Shown here piece by piece: positions 1 to 8,343 of a stretch of DNA of 64,000 nucleotides. The position numbers and the translations under genes are program-made. The DNA comes from Flavobacteriales bacterium (GTDB lineage: Bacteria; Bacteroidota; Bacteroidia; Flavobacteriales_D; Parvicellaceae). Each line of letters begins with the position of its first letter. Within the stretch, counting starts at the first letter, position 1. The stretch lies in assembly GCA_020635565.1 (NCBI GenBank), contig JACJZN010000008.1:62001-126000 (forward strand), given 5' to 3'. The notes under the pieces were generated by a model, which saw only the letters and a list, made by a program, of their open reading frames with translations, had not been told where the DNA came from and made no database searches.

Positions 1-456
1 TTCTTTCTCGTAGTATTGATACTTCTCTGATTGATCCGGATCTTCGTAATAATAGTTGTCATTTGAGTAGGACTCGTATTCATCATATTCATCATATTCA
101 TCATACTCATAACTGGAATTTTCATTGTTCTCAAAATTCTGATACTCGCTGAACTCACCTTTGTAATCTTCTTCGTAATAGTCGTAGAATTCTCCTTCGG
201 AACTTTCGCCAGTACTAAAATCAGAACCGTCAAAATATTCATCACCGGATGATTCCCCAGATTGAGAGGGTTGACCCGAAGATTCGGATTTCATTTTTCC
301 TTTCAGTTTCTTCCATTGCTGATCACTGAATTCTTTCTTATCAGTTTTACTTTTGATATAGTCTTCATGGTTGATCTGCCCGTAGACTGCAGAAAGAATT
401 ACGTTTAGTGTTATGACTAAACTAATCAATCGATATTTAAAAAGTTCCTTCATCAT
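1..456 (-). CDS. Secreted acidic Tyr/Asp/Glu-rich protein, N-terminal part (cut by window edge)
   Basis: The reading frame starts at 456 (MMKELFKYRL; a second ATG lies at 453) and stays open through 152 codons to the window edge. Residues 5-26 form a hydrophobic signal peptide ending near AVYGQ. After a lysine-rich stretch the chain is dominated by Ser, Glu, Asp and Tyr, with three tandem YDE units encoded by a perfect 9-bp repeat. It overlaps the end of the SpoIIM-family gene by 20 nt, so the two are probably translated from one message. In Bacteroidota the SpoIIM/RDD pair is commonly followed by a DUF4129 protein. That is the likely identity here by position, but the diagnostic C-terminus is outside the window. 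Confidence 0.7.
   Translation of the reverse strand, partial: MMKELFKYRLISLVITLNVILSAVYGQINHEDYIKSKTDKKEFSDQQWKKLKGKMKSESSGQPSQSGESSGDEYFDGSDFSTGESSEGEFYDYYEEDYKGEFSEYQNFENNENSSYEYDEYDEYDEYESYSNDNYYYEDPDQSEKYQYYEKE
78..104. repeat. Three perfect tandem 9-bp repeats (coding)
   Basis: ATTCATCAT occurs three times in a row. On the minus strand it encodes tandem Tyr-Asp-Glu in the acidic secreted protein. The copies are exact at the nucleotide level, so copy number could vary by slippage without breaking the frame. Confidence 0.85.
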
Positions 457-2368
457 ACGCTTCGTAGACTTTACTTTTTTTACCAAATGATTTTAATTTT
501 TCGAACATTCCCCTTGCTTCTTCTTTCTCTAGTATGGAGAAAAACAGAAAGCTAAAAGCCAGAATGAAAATGGGGAATAGGAGATGACATAGTATTAGAT
601 TAGTACTTGCATCAATTACAGCCAATACATATTGTGGATTTTCTGCAAGCGGCTTAACAAACCAATCTACAGGCATATCCATGACAATATCCAAGGGGAC
701 ACCTACAAATGTGTAAATGAAGATCAATGTCCCGGAGACTGCGAAGAACAATCCGATGCCATTTCCAAAGGACTTCCAACTCTTAGTGATACCATATTTC
801 AATCCCTTACCAAAAGGTTCATTTGCAATTGCTGTAGGTAGAGACCACATAAGAATGAATGGACTAATGGCACTAACCAACAACATGAGGCCTATATTTA
901 GGTGCGTGGAAATCAGTCCCATGATCACAAACGCAATAAGAATTGGAAAAAATCCTTTAATGAATAACTTGAAATATCCTTTTAGATTTCGCTCCACATC
1001 TTTGGTGATGATCACTCTGAATGCATAGAGGATGTTGAATGCGTTTAGTGAGAATATTAATACATTCATAATGAATGGCTCAAGGTGAAAATATCCGTTC
1101 CATTGGAAGACGACCTCCACGTTTTCCCAGATTTTGCTGGCCCTTCCCCAATCACTGAATTGATCATAGATCTCGTATTGATAAACAGGAAATATTTCAA
1201 AAATACTCCAGATCATCACGCCTATCAATGGAAGTGTCAACAAGAATAACTTTCCAAATAAGCCAAAAACTCTTGCATAAGTTGAAAAAGTGTCTGAAAA
1301 TAATTCTCCTACATTTTTCACTCTATTCAAAGCCACTTCGTGCTTTTCTTTGAACTGAGGTGCTTCAACAATCTTTCCAGTAAACTTGTGTTTCTTTGCC
1401 ACCATCATCGGATAGATTACAAAATAGAATATCACGATCGCGAAGCAAGTCAAAATAAAGGTCCATTTCAAGGCCGGAGGCCATTCAGTGGGGATTGGAT
1501 CGCCTTCTATTGTTACCACTGTGTGTCGAGTGGCATAGCCCTCAATAAATGCTGCCATGATAATGAATGGAATAATCCCGATCATCATTTTAATGCCTCT
1601 TTTTGCGCTGATCACCAATGATTGAGCACGAGTCAATGTGCCTGGGAATAGGATGCCTTGCCCCATTGTAATACCCGCAGCAGCCGATAATATAATGGCA
1701 GGAATCTCAAAAGCTCCATGTATCCATATGGTAAGAAAGGATGCTAAAGTTAAGTTTCGAACGACATAAAACCACTGGAAAGCACCAACCATAATAGAGT
1801 TAAAGAATAGATATATTCCACTTCCAACGGCAAAGAAAATTCCCAGAACGAATGTGATCATCATGACCATGAGGTTGTTGGCAGCAATTTGTACAAAGGA
1901 AAGTTCTTCTGAGCCATGACCATAAACACTCATGGGTTGACCATTTTCTATATTCTGTTCTGCCATAACCACATAATCATAGCCAATCACAGAGCCTAGA
2001 AAATCTTCATTGTCTATCGTAGAGACGATGCCAATTAACATCCCGATCGTGAATATGGCAAAGGAAACGAGCAATGTCCATCGAGCACGATACATCTCCA
2101 AGGGAAGATCTTCCGTCCAGAAGGTAAAGAACTTCTTCAGAGGTGTTCTCTTTTTTTTGTAAAGATCATGGAAAACCCGCTGAGCAAGAGAGTTTAAATA
2201 AACCCTAACGGATCTCTTGGGATAATAAGTTCTGGCAAATGCAAGGTCATCTGTCAACTCTACAAAGAGGCGGGACATCTCATCAGGATCGTTCTGCTGA
2301 GTTTTGGACATCTTCTCAAATTTTGCCCACTTCTTCTTATTCTGGTTAATGAATGTAGTTTCCTTCAC
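437..2368 (-). CDS. SpoIIM (stage II sporulation protein M) family membrane protein with long C-terminal membrane half
   Basis: A 643-residue polytopic protein. The first ~330 residues look like the SpoIIM/DUF95 family: an N-terminal cytoplasmic helix region, then several transmembrane segments including a Gly-rich segment around HGAFEIPAIILSAAAG. Residues ~350-630 add about six more hydrophobic segments. In my recollection Bacteroidota SpoIIM proteins are usually ~330 residues, so this looks like a fusion or extension of roughly double length. The gene is divergent from an RDD-family gene, the usual partner in this phylum (the set also includes DUF4129, MoxR and DUF58 proteins). The cellular role of this set is not established; sporulation is not implied. 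Confidence 0.8.
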   Translation of the reverse strand: MKETTFINQNKKKWAKFEKMSKTQQNDPDEMSRLFVELTDDLAFARTYYPKRSVRVYLNSLAQRVFHDLYKKKRTPLKKFFTFWTEDLPLEMYRARWTLLVSFAIFTIGMLIGIVSTIDNEDFLGSVIGYDYVVMAEQNIENGQPMSVYGHGSEELSFVQIAANNLMVMMITFVLGIFFAVGSGIYLFFNSIMVGAFQWFYVVRNLTLASFLTIWIHGAFEIPAIILSAAAGITMGQGILFPGTLTRAQSLVISAKRGIKMMIGIIPFIIMAAFIEGYATRHTVVTIEGDPIPTEWPPALKWTFILTCFAIVIFYFVIYPMMVAKKHKFTGKIVEAPQFKEKHEVALNRVKNVGELFSDTFSTYARVFGLFGKLFLLTLPLIGVMIWSIFEIFPVYQYEIYDQFSDWGRASKIWENVEVVFQWNGYFHLEPFIMNVLIFSLNAFNILYAFRVIITKDVERNLKGYFKLFIKGFFPILIAFVIMGLISTHLNIGLMLLVSAISPFILMWSLPTAIANEPFGKGLKYGITKSWKSFGNGIGLFFAVSGTLIFIYTFVGVPLDIVMDMPVDWFVKPLAENPQYVLAVIDASTNLILCHLLFPIFILAFSFLFFSILEKEEARGMFEKLKSFGKKSKVYEAYDEGTF

Positions 2369-2451
2369 AACAAAAATTTGTAGAGACCATAAATTTAGAA
2401 ATGATTTTCGCTATTTGAAGGTATAACTCCATTATTTTAAAAATATCCTAT

Positions 2452-2459
2452 TATTTTTG
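2452..2459 (+). promoter_or_regulatory. Candidate -7 box for the RDD gene
   Basis: TATTTTTG matches the Bacteroidota -7 consensus TANNTTTG and lies 21 nt before the ATG at 2481. No clear -33 TTTG is seen. Confidence 0.5.
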
Positions 2460-2480
2460 AAAAGCATTACTTGAGTAAAT

Positions 2481-3236
2481 ATGGCTAAAACAGCAGAGAT
2501 AGTTACCGCACACAATGTTGTTATTCAATATGAAATGGCTCCGATCATGAGTAGAGTGATAGCTAGTATTCTGGATGTCATTATTGTGGGGTTTTATGTC
2601 TTTCTGATCTCGATCTTGATGTCGGCATTTATGATCTCGAATTTTCGCTGGGATTCAGATTTTGGTGTGGAAATGCTCCTGTTTTATATTTTGTGTCTGC
2701 CAGGTTTTTTTTATTCTTTTTGGATGGAAGCTGTTTTTGCGGGGCAAACTGTAGGGAAAATGGCTATGGGTTTGAGAGTGATCAAATCCAATGGAGAGAA
2801 CGCTTCGATAGGAGATCTTTTTTTGAGATGGATATTTCGTTTTATTGATCTGATGTGGTCGTTTGGAGCATTAGCTATTATTGTTGCATTGTCCAACGAA
2901 AAGTCGCAGAGATTAGGAGATCTGGTTGGAAATACGGTGATCATTAAACTACGTCCTACAAATGAGTTTAGCATCACGGATATTCTGAACATAAAAAGTA
3001 GCAAAGATTATGAAGCAACTTATCCTAGCATCGTTCAAATGACAGATGATGATATGCTTTTGATAAAAAATGCAATGGATAGACTGAAGAAGAACCCTAA
3101 TGATGCTCATAAAGATCTTGTTCGTCAACTTGCTCAATTGACTTCAGATAAACTGGGCCTTTCTCAGGTTCCAGATCAAAAGATTACATTTTTGAAAACT
3201 GCTTTGCAGGATTATATTGTTTTAACCCGTTCGTAA
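2481..3236 (+). CDS. RDD family membrane protein
   Basis: A 251-residue protein. Residues ~20-165 form an RDD domain with three to four transmembrane helices; the family Arg and Asp are seen in the first helix (SRVIASILD, R25 and D32), followed by GQTVGKMAMGLRVI, typical of the family. The last ~85 residues are soluble and predicted helical. RDD proteins are membrane proteins of mostly unknown function, sometimes linked to ion transport. Divergent placement next to the SpoIIM-family gene matches the conserved Bacteroidota neighbourhood. rsmI starts 2 nt after the stop, suggesting cotranscription. Confidence 0.88.
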   Translation: MAKTAEIVTAHNVVIQYEMAPIMSRVIASILDVIIVGFYVFLISILMSAFMISNFRWDSDFGVEMLLFYILCLPGFFYSFWMEAVFAGQTVGKMAMGLRVIKSNGENASIGDLFLRWIFRFIDLMWSFGALAIIVALSNEKSQRLGDLVGNTVIIKLRPTNEFSITDILNIKSSKDYEATYPSIVQMTDDDMLLIKNAMDRLKKNPNDAHKDLVRQLAQLTSDKLGLSQVPDQKITFLKTALQDYIVLTRS

Positions 3237-3237
3237 A

Positions 3238-3912
3238 ATGTCCAGACTTTATATTGTTCCAACCCCTATCGGAAATCTGGAAGATATGACTTTCCGCGCT
3301 ATCAAAGTGTTGAAATCGGTTGACCTTATTTTGGCGGAGGACACGAGGACTTCAAAATTCCTATTGAATCATTTTGAAATCTCAACTCCACTGAAGTCTT
3401 ATCATATGCACAATGAGCATAAGATCGTAGCTGGACTGGTACAGCAAATTGAAAGTTCTGTGAATGGTATTGCTTTGGTTTCTGATGCAGGTACACCTGC
3501 TATATCAGACCCTGGGTTTTTATTAGTCAGAGAATGTATTGCCAATGATATTGAGGTGGAGACTTTGCCAGGTCCCACGGCTTTCATTCCTGCGCTAGTG
3601 AATAGTGGTTTTCCATGTGATAAATTCCATTTTGAAGGGTTTTTACCACAGAAAAAAGGACGCCAAAAGAGGTGGGGAGAATTGGTACAATATGAAGAAA
3701 CGTTGGTTTTTTATGAGTCTCCCTATCGTATTGTGAAGATGCTGGGTGAGATCAAAGAATTCGTTGGGGAATCAACCCAGGTTTCCGTTTCCAGAGAACT
3801 GTCTAAGAAATTTGAAGAGACACTTCGGGGAACTCCGGATGAACTTTTAAGTCGTTTTGCTGAAAAAGAGCCTAAGGGTGAATTTGTAGTGGTAGTTAGA
3901 AAAAATAATTAA
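3238..3912 (+). CDS. rsmI: 16S rRNA (cytidine(1402)-2'-O)-methyltransferase
   Basis: Uses S-adenosylmethionine to 2'-O-methylate C1402 in the decoding centre of 16S rRNA. The 224-residue protein begins with the family hallmark PTPIGNLEDMTFRA (residues 8-21), followed by AEDTRTSKFLL (33-43) and the SAM-site loop SDAGTPAISDPG (82-93). It is shorter than the ~280-residue proteobacterial enzymes because the C-terminal extension is missing, which is common for compact members. It starts 2 nt after the RDD gene stop. Confidence 0.95.
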   Translation: MSRLYIVPTPIGNLEDMTFRAIKVLKSVDLILAEDTRTSKFLLNHFEISTPLKSYHMHNEHKIVAGLVQQIESSVNGIALVSDAGTPAISDPGFLLVRECIANDIEVETLPGPTAFIPALVNSGFPCDKFHFEGFLPQKKGRQKRWGELVQYEETLVFYESPYRIVKMLGEIKEFVGESTQVSVSRELSKKFEETLRGTPDELLSRFAEKEPKGEFVVVVRKNN

Positions 3913-3929
3913 TTGGCAACGGGAATCCA

Positions 3930-4505
3930 TTGAATTCAGGAAATACTAATAATACTTCTAAAACTGTATTGATCATTCGTTTGATTCTTTTCCTGCTAAT
4001 GATCTGGATAGGTGTGACGATCATTCGAATTAATTACCAGCCGATTTGGATGGGAGAGCTTGGGCTCTTCAAATACCTGAAATACTTATTCTTTTTCGTG
4101 ATTCTTGTGATTTCCTTTGTGATTGATGGAGTTAGTTACTCAAAAAGAAGAAAAGTTGTTCATTTTGTGCCTACATTAATTGGAACGGGACTCATAATAA
4201 TAATATTACTTAGATTATTCACGATCAATAGTATTGATAACGCTAAGGTTGAGTTTATTGTAAAATCCATCGGAGTAGAAGAAGAGGTGAATTTGCGAAT
4301 AGAATTCAAAGAAGGTGGTGTGTTTAGATTTGTGGAACCTTCGAAATTAGGTCCTACGTATGCTTATGGATCTTATGAGGTTATCGACTCAGTGATCGTA
4401 GTATCTGATTTTGATTTTCCCGGCTACGATTTTAAAAATGATTGGAGTTTTATAAATGACACCCTGTACGCTGGAGAAACTAAGTTCATTCTCGTAGATA
4501 AATGA
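3930..4505 (+). CDS. Hypothetical membrane protein, three N-terminal TM segments plus soluble tail
   Basis: A 191-residue protein of unrecognised family. Hydrophobic helices lie at about residues 13-34, 50-68 and 78-97. A ~90-residue, probably beta-rich extracytoplasmic domain follows. The only credible start before the first helix is TTG at 3930; no ATG occurs until after that helix has begun. It lies 17 nt after rsmI and overlaps the next small membrane gene by 4 nt (ATGA), so the two are likely translationally coupled. No function is proposed. Confidence 0.7.
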   Translation: MNSGNTNNTSKTVLIIRLILFLLMIWIGVTIIRINYQPIWMGELGLFKYLKYLFFFVILVISFVIDGVSYSKRRKVVHFVPTLIGTGLIIIILLRLFTINSIDNAKVEFIVKSIGVEEEVNLRIEFKEGGVFRFVEPSKLGPTYAYGSYEVIDSVIVVSDFDFPGYDFKNDWSFINDTLYAGETKFILVDK

Positions 4506-4807
4506 ATTTCACACCTTCAAAGAAGTACCTAGCTCTACTGATTAGCCTGTCAGCTTGGCTAATCGGATTTTTAAATTTAATCATTACAGAAAATCAGTTC
4601 GGTGATTGCCAATCTCCCTCCGCTGGATGGATAGAGTTAGTTGAAGTGGTTTGTATATTTTTATTGGTTGTGCAAACAATTCTGATTCTAATTGCTCTTT
4701 TTACCAAGTGGTTAGTTAATTTGGAATATTGGAAATTTAACACCATTCTTGGCTTCATATTTTTCGCGATCGATCTTTTTTGGTTATGGATCGTACTTAG
4801 TCTTTAA
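4502..4807 (+). CDS. Small hypothetical membrane protein (three TM segments)
   Basis: 101 residues with three hydrophobic segments at about 10-27, 45-66 and 76-100 and little soluble sequence. The start overlaps the stop of the preceding gene as ATGA, pointing to translational coupling and perhaps a shared role. The family is not recognised. Confidence 0.65.
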   Translation: MNFTPSKKYLALLISLSAWLIGFLNLIITENQFGDCQSPSAGWIELVEVVCIFLLVVQTILILIALFTKWLVNLEYWKFNTILGFIFFAIDLFWLWIVLSL

Positions 4808-4834
4808 AAACTCCCAATATTTTGTGTGATTACT

Positions 4835-4842
4835 TAACTTTG
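4835..4842 (+). promoter_or_regulatory. Candidate -7 box for leuS
   Basis: TAACTTTG fits TANNTTTG and lies 21 nt before the leuS ATG, implying a short leader of roughly 15 nt. It separates leuS from the preceding membrane genes. Confidence 0.55.
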
Positions 4843-4863
4843 TCAGCCTAAAATTCAGGCAAA

Positions 4864-7800
4864 ATGAGTTATTACGATCACAAAGAAATAGAAAAGAAGT
4901 GGAGAGAATACTGGGCTGAAAACCAGACCTATAAAGTTGAGGAAGATTACAACAAGGAAAAATTCTATGTATTAGACATGTTTCCTTACCCAAGTGGTGC
5001 CGGTTTGCACGTAGGTCACCCGCTGGGATATATTGCAAGTGACGTATATGCTCGTTATAAAAAAGCACTGGGATTTAATGTGCTTCATCCTATGGGTTAT
5101 GACTCATTTGGTTTGCCTGCTGAACAATATGCTATCCAGACGGGTCAGCATCCGGCTGTAACCACAAAAACAAATATTGAAGGAGGGGTTGATAAAGCAG
5201 GGAATCAAATTTCAGGATATAGAAGCCAATTAGATCAAATGGGCTTCTCTTTTGATTGGAGCAGAGAAGTGAGAACTTCCGATCCGAAATACTACAAATG
5301 GACACAATGGATCTTTAAGGAGATCTTCAACTCTTGGTACAATAACGATACGAATAAAGCAGAAAGTATTGATACACTAGTAGATCGATTTGAGACCGAA
5401 GGAAATGCGAACGTGAATGCAGTTGGTGAGCAGGTAGCTGTTTTTTCTGCAGAGGAATGGAACAGTTGGGATGTAGCTCAGCAAAGAGAAATGTTGATGA
5501 ATTATCGTCTGGCTTATTTGGCGGATAGCTGGGTAAACTGGTGTCCTGCATTGGGAACGGTGCTAGCTAATGATGAGGTGAAAGATGGTGTTTCGGAAAG
5601 AGGAGGACACCCTGTGGAGCAAAAGTTGATGCGCCAATGGAGTATGAGAATTACTGCTTATGCTGATCGATTGCTGAATGGATTGGATGAAATTGATTTT
5701 ACCGACTCTCTAAAGGAGCAACAAAGAAATTGGATCGGAAAGTCTAAAGGAGCATCTGTTTTCTTTGATGTAGCTGATTCAGATAAAAAGGTGGAAGTGT
5801 TTACTACTCGTCCTGATACGATCTTTGGGGTGACCTTCATGGTTCTGGCACCTGAGAACGAATTGGTAGACGAGATCACTACTGCCGAATATAAAGATGC
5901 TATTGCTGCATACAAGCAAAAAGCTGCGCTGAAAACAGAAAGAGATCGTCAGGCGAATGTGAAAGACATTACCGGACAATTTACCGGAGCTTATGCGATT
6001 CATCCATTTACAGGAGATAAAGTGCAGATCTGGATCGGAGAGTACGTTTTGGCTGGATATGGAACTGGAGCTGTGATGGCAGTGCCTGCCGGAGATCAGA
6101 GAGATTATGATTTTGCGAAGCATTTTGGAATTGACATTCCAAATATTTTTGAAGGAGTGGATATTTCAGAAGCAGCTTATGCGGAGAAAGATGCCGTATT
6201 GAGCAATAGTGATTTCTTGAACGGATTGGATGCTAAAACCGGTATTGAAAAAGCGATTGAAGAAATTGAAAAAAGAGGATTTGGAAAAGGAAAGATCAAT
6301 TTCAGATTGAGAGATGCGATCTTCTCCAGACAAAGGTACTGGGGAGAACCTTTTCCTGTTTTTTATAAAGATGATGTTCCTTATTTGATCGAGGATGCCT
6401 TGTTGCCAGTTACCCTTCCTGAAGTAGATAAGTATTTACCCACTGAAGATGGAGAGCCACCATTGGCAAGGGCGAATGAAGAAGATTGGGAAGTGTTTGC
6501 AGGAGATAGAATGGAATACAACACCATGCCGGGTTGGGCGGGTAGTTCCTGGTATTTCTTGAGATACATGGATCCACACAACGAAGAGGTATTTGCGGAT
6601 AAGAAAAAACTAGATTACTGGAATCAGGTGGATCTTTATATCGGTGGTGCGGAACATGCTACGGGTCACTTGTTGTATTCTCGTTTCTGGACCAAATTCT
6701 TATGTGATAGAGGATATATCTCCTTCGAAGAACCGTTCAAGAAACTGATCAATCAGGGAATGATCTTAGGGAGAAGTAGTTTTGTTTATAGAATGTTGTT
6801 CAATACTAACCTAGAAGAAACGAATCCTGACATGGATAGATATATTAGAAGTATAATCTCTCCAATTTTTGTTTCATATAATTACAAGAGACTTTTAGTA
6901 TCGAATACAGGTAAGCTTAGTGACCCAGATCAATTGAAGAAAGGTGAATTGGATGCGAAAATGTTTAAAATTGAAGATGACGTCCAAAATGAAATAAAGG
7001 GTAGAGTTAATCCTGAGATTTATTCAAATTTCAAATTTCGATTCTCGAATTTTACTAGTCCAAATCATGTTGATATTTCTTTAGTCGATAATGATGTGTT
7101 GAATCAAGAATTATTTAAAAAATGGAGACCCGAGTATGAGAATTGTCGATTTATCGATGAGGACGGAAAATACATCTGTGGCAATGAAGTTGAAAAAATG
7201 TCCAAGTCTAAATACAACGTTCAGACACCTGATGAATTGGTAGAGAAATTTGGAGCAGATACCTTAAGATGCTACGAGATGTTCTTAGGTCCGTTGGAGC
7301 AGTTCAAACCGTGGGATGTAAAAGGGATCAACGGGGTGAACAACTTCCTGAAGAAGCTGTGGAGATTGTTCTTCACCGATGACGTGTTTGCTGTGAGTGA
7401 GGGAGATCCTTCTAAGGAGAATTTGAAAACACTTCATAAAACGATCAAGAAAGTATCAGAAGATTTAAATCGCTATTCATTCAACACGGTGGTGAGTACC
7501 ATGATGATCGCAGTAAATGAGCTGAATGAACAGAATTGTAACAACAAACATATTCTGGAAAATTTAGTCATCTTACTAGCTCCTTATGCGCCTCACATTG
7601 CGGAGGAACTATGGTCGAAGTTAGGACATAACGAATCTGTTACTAAAGCAGCTTGGCCAACTTTTGATCCGGCAATGTTAGTTGAAAATAGTTTTGAGTA
7701 TCCTGTATCCTTTAACGGAAAGATGCGTTTCAAGATAGAATTGCCTACAGACTTGAGCAAAGAGGAAGTGGAGAAGGAAGTTTTGGCAGCAGAGAAAACA

Positions 7801-7875
7801 GCGCAATATTTGGAAGGAAAGACGCCTAAGAAGGTGATCGTAGTACCTAAGAAAATTGTAAACGTGGTAGTATAG
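4864..7875 (+). CDS. leuS: Leucyl-tRNA synthetase with enlarged insertion before KMSKS
   Basis: Class I aminoacyl-tRNA synthetase that charges tRNA-Leu with leucine. The HIGH-equivalent HVGH is at residues 49-52 and KMSKS at 778-782. The CP1 editing domain lies in between (GTGAVMAVP), and GWAGSSWYFLRYMDP is intact. At 1003 residues it is far longer than the E. coli enzyme (860). Much of the excess sits between residues ~641 and ~734, in the leucine-specific/zinc-2 region, where other flavobacterial enzymes as I recall them have a much shorter linker between GRSSFVYR and HVDISLV. That stretch is more AT-rich and has plainer codon use than its flanks. The frame is unbroken, so the enzyme should be functional. 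Confidence 0.96.
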   Translation: MSYYDHKEIEKKWREYWAENQTYKVEEDYNKEKFYVLDMFPYPSGAGLHVGHPLGYIASDVYARYKKALGFNVLHPMGYDSFGLPAEQYAIQTGQHPAVTTKTNIEGGVDKAGNQISGYRSQLDQMGFSFDWSREVRTSDPKYYKWTQWIFKEIFNSWYNNDTNKAESIDTLVDRFETEGNANVNAVGEQVAVFSAEEWNSWDVAQQREMLMNYRLAYLADSWVNWCPALGTVLANDEVKDGVSERGGHPVEQKLMRQWSMRITAYADRLLNGLDEIDFTDSLKEQQRNWIGKSKGASVFFDVADSDKKVEVFTTRPDTIFGVTFMVLAPENELVDEITTAEYKDAIAAYKQKAALKTERDRQANVKDITGQFTGAYAIHPFTGDKVQIWIGEYVLAGYGTGAVMAVPAGDQRDYDFAKHFGIDIPNIFEGVDISEAAYAEKDAVLSNSDFLNGLDAKTGIEKAIEEIEKRGFGKGKINFRLRDAIFSRQRYWGEPFPVFYKDDVPYLIEDALLPVTLPEVDKYLPTEDGEPPLARANEEDWEVFAGDRMEYNTMPGWAGSSWYFLRYMDPHNEEVFADKKKLDYWNQVDLYIGGAEHATGHLLYSRFWTKFLCDRGYISFEEPFKKLINQGMILGRSSFVYRMLFNTNLEETNPDMDRYIRSIISPIFVSYNYKRLLVSNTGKLSDPDQLKKGELDAKMFKIEDDVQNEIKGRVNPEIYSNFKFRFSNFTSPNHVDISLVDNDVLNQELFKKWRPEYENCRFIDEDGKYICGNEVEKMSKSKYNVQTPDELVEKFGADTLRCYEMFLGPLEQFKPWDVKGINGVNNFLKKLWRLFFTDDVFAVSEGDPSKENLKTLHKTIKKVSEDLNRYSFNTVVSTMMIAVNELNEQNCNNKHILENLVILLAPYAPHIAEELWSKLGHNESVTKAAWPTFDPAMLVENSFEYPVSFNGKMRFKIELPTDLSKEEVEKEVLAAEKTAQYLEGKTPKKVIVVPKKIVNVVV

Positions 7876-7914
7876 CCATATTTTATATTAATTTGTAAGC
7901 ATAAAGATCGATCA

Positions 7915-8343
7915 GTGGGACCGAAGAAACAATTAAGATATGACAAAGCATACCTGAGAATGGCTCAGGAGTGGGCAAAGTTGAGTCATTGTACACGTAA
8001 GCAAGTAGGAGCAATTATCGTAAAAGATAGAATGATCATTTCGGATGGGTTCAACGGTACTCCTACTGGATTTGAGAACTGCTGCGAAGATGATGCAGGT
8101 GAAACGAAATGGTACGTATTGCATGCCGAGGCCAATGCTATTTTAAAAGTAGCTAGAAGTTCACATGGATGCGATGGTGCAACGTTATATCTTACGCTTT
8201 CGCCTTGCAAGGAATGTTCTAAACTGGTTCACCAAGCAGGGATTAAAAGATTGGTTTATATGAAGGGTTATAAGGATGATGATGGTCTAGCTTTCTTAGA
8301 AAAAGCAGGAGTTGAGATCGTTCAGATCGAAGATATTCAATAA
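7915..8343 (+). CDS. dCMP deaminase (cytidine/deoxycytidylate deaminase family)
   Basis: Zn-dependent deaminase of 142 residues, most likely converting dCMP to dUMP for thymidylate synthesis. The zinc ligands and catalytic Glu are visible: H70-A-E72 and C98-K-E-C101 (PCKEC). RKQVGAIIVKDRMIISDGFNG and TGFENCCEDD are typical of ComEB-type dCMP deaminases. The start is GTG at 7915, since the first in-frame ATG (codon 16) would cut into the conserved N-terminal helix. The stop overlaps the ctpA start by 1 nt (TAATG), implying coupling. Confidence 0.9.
   Translation: MGPKKQLRYDKAYLRMAQEWAKLSHCTRKQVGAIIVKDRMIISDGFNGTPTGFENCCEDDAGETKWYVLHAEANAILKVARSSHGCDGATLYLTLSPCKECSKLVHQAGIKRLVYMKGYKDDDGLAFLEKAGVEIVQIEDIQ

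Noticed and set aside
78..104. Short tandem array considered as a CRISPR or regulatory repeat
   Set aside because: Nine-bp contiguous coding repeats with no spacers; explained by YDE units in the protein.
7593..7946. 117-codon minus-strand frame overlapping leuS and the dCMP deaminase start
   Set aside because: Shadow of leuS, with no family resemblance.
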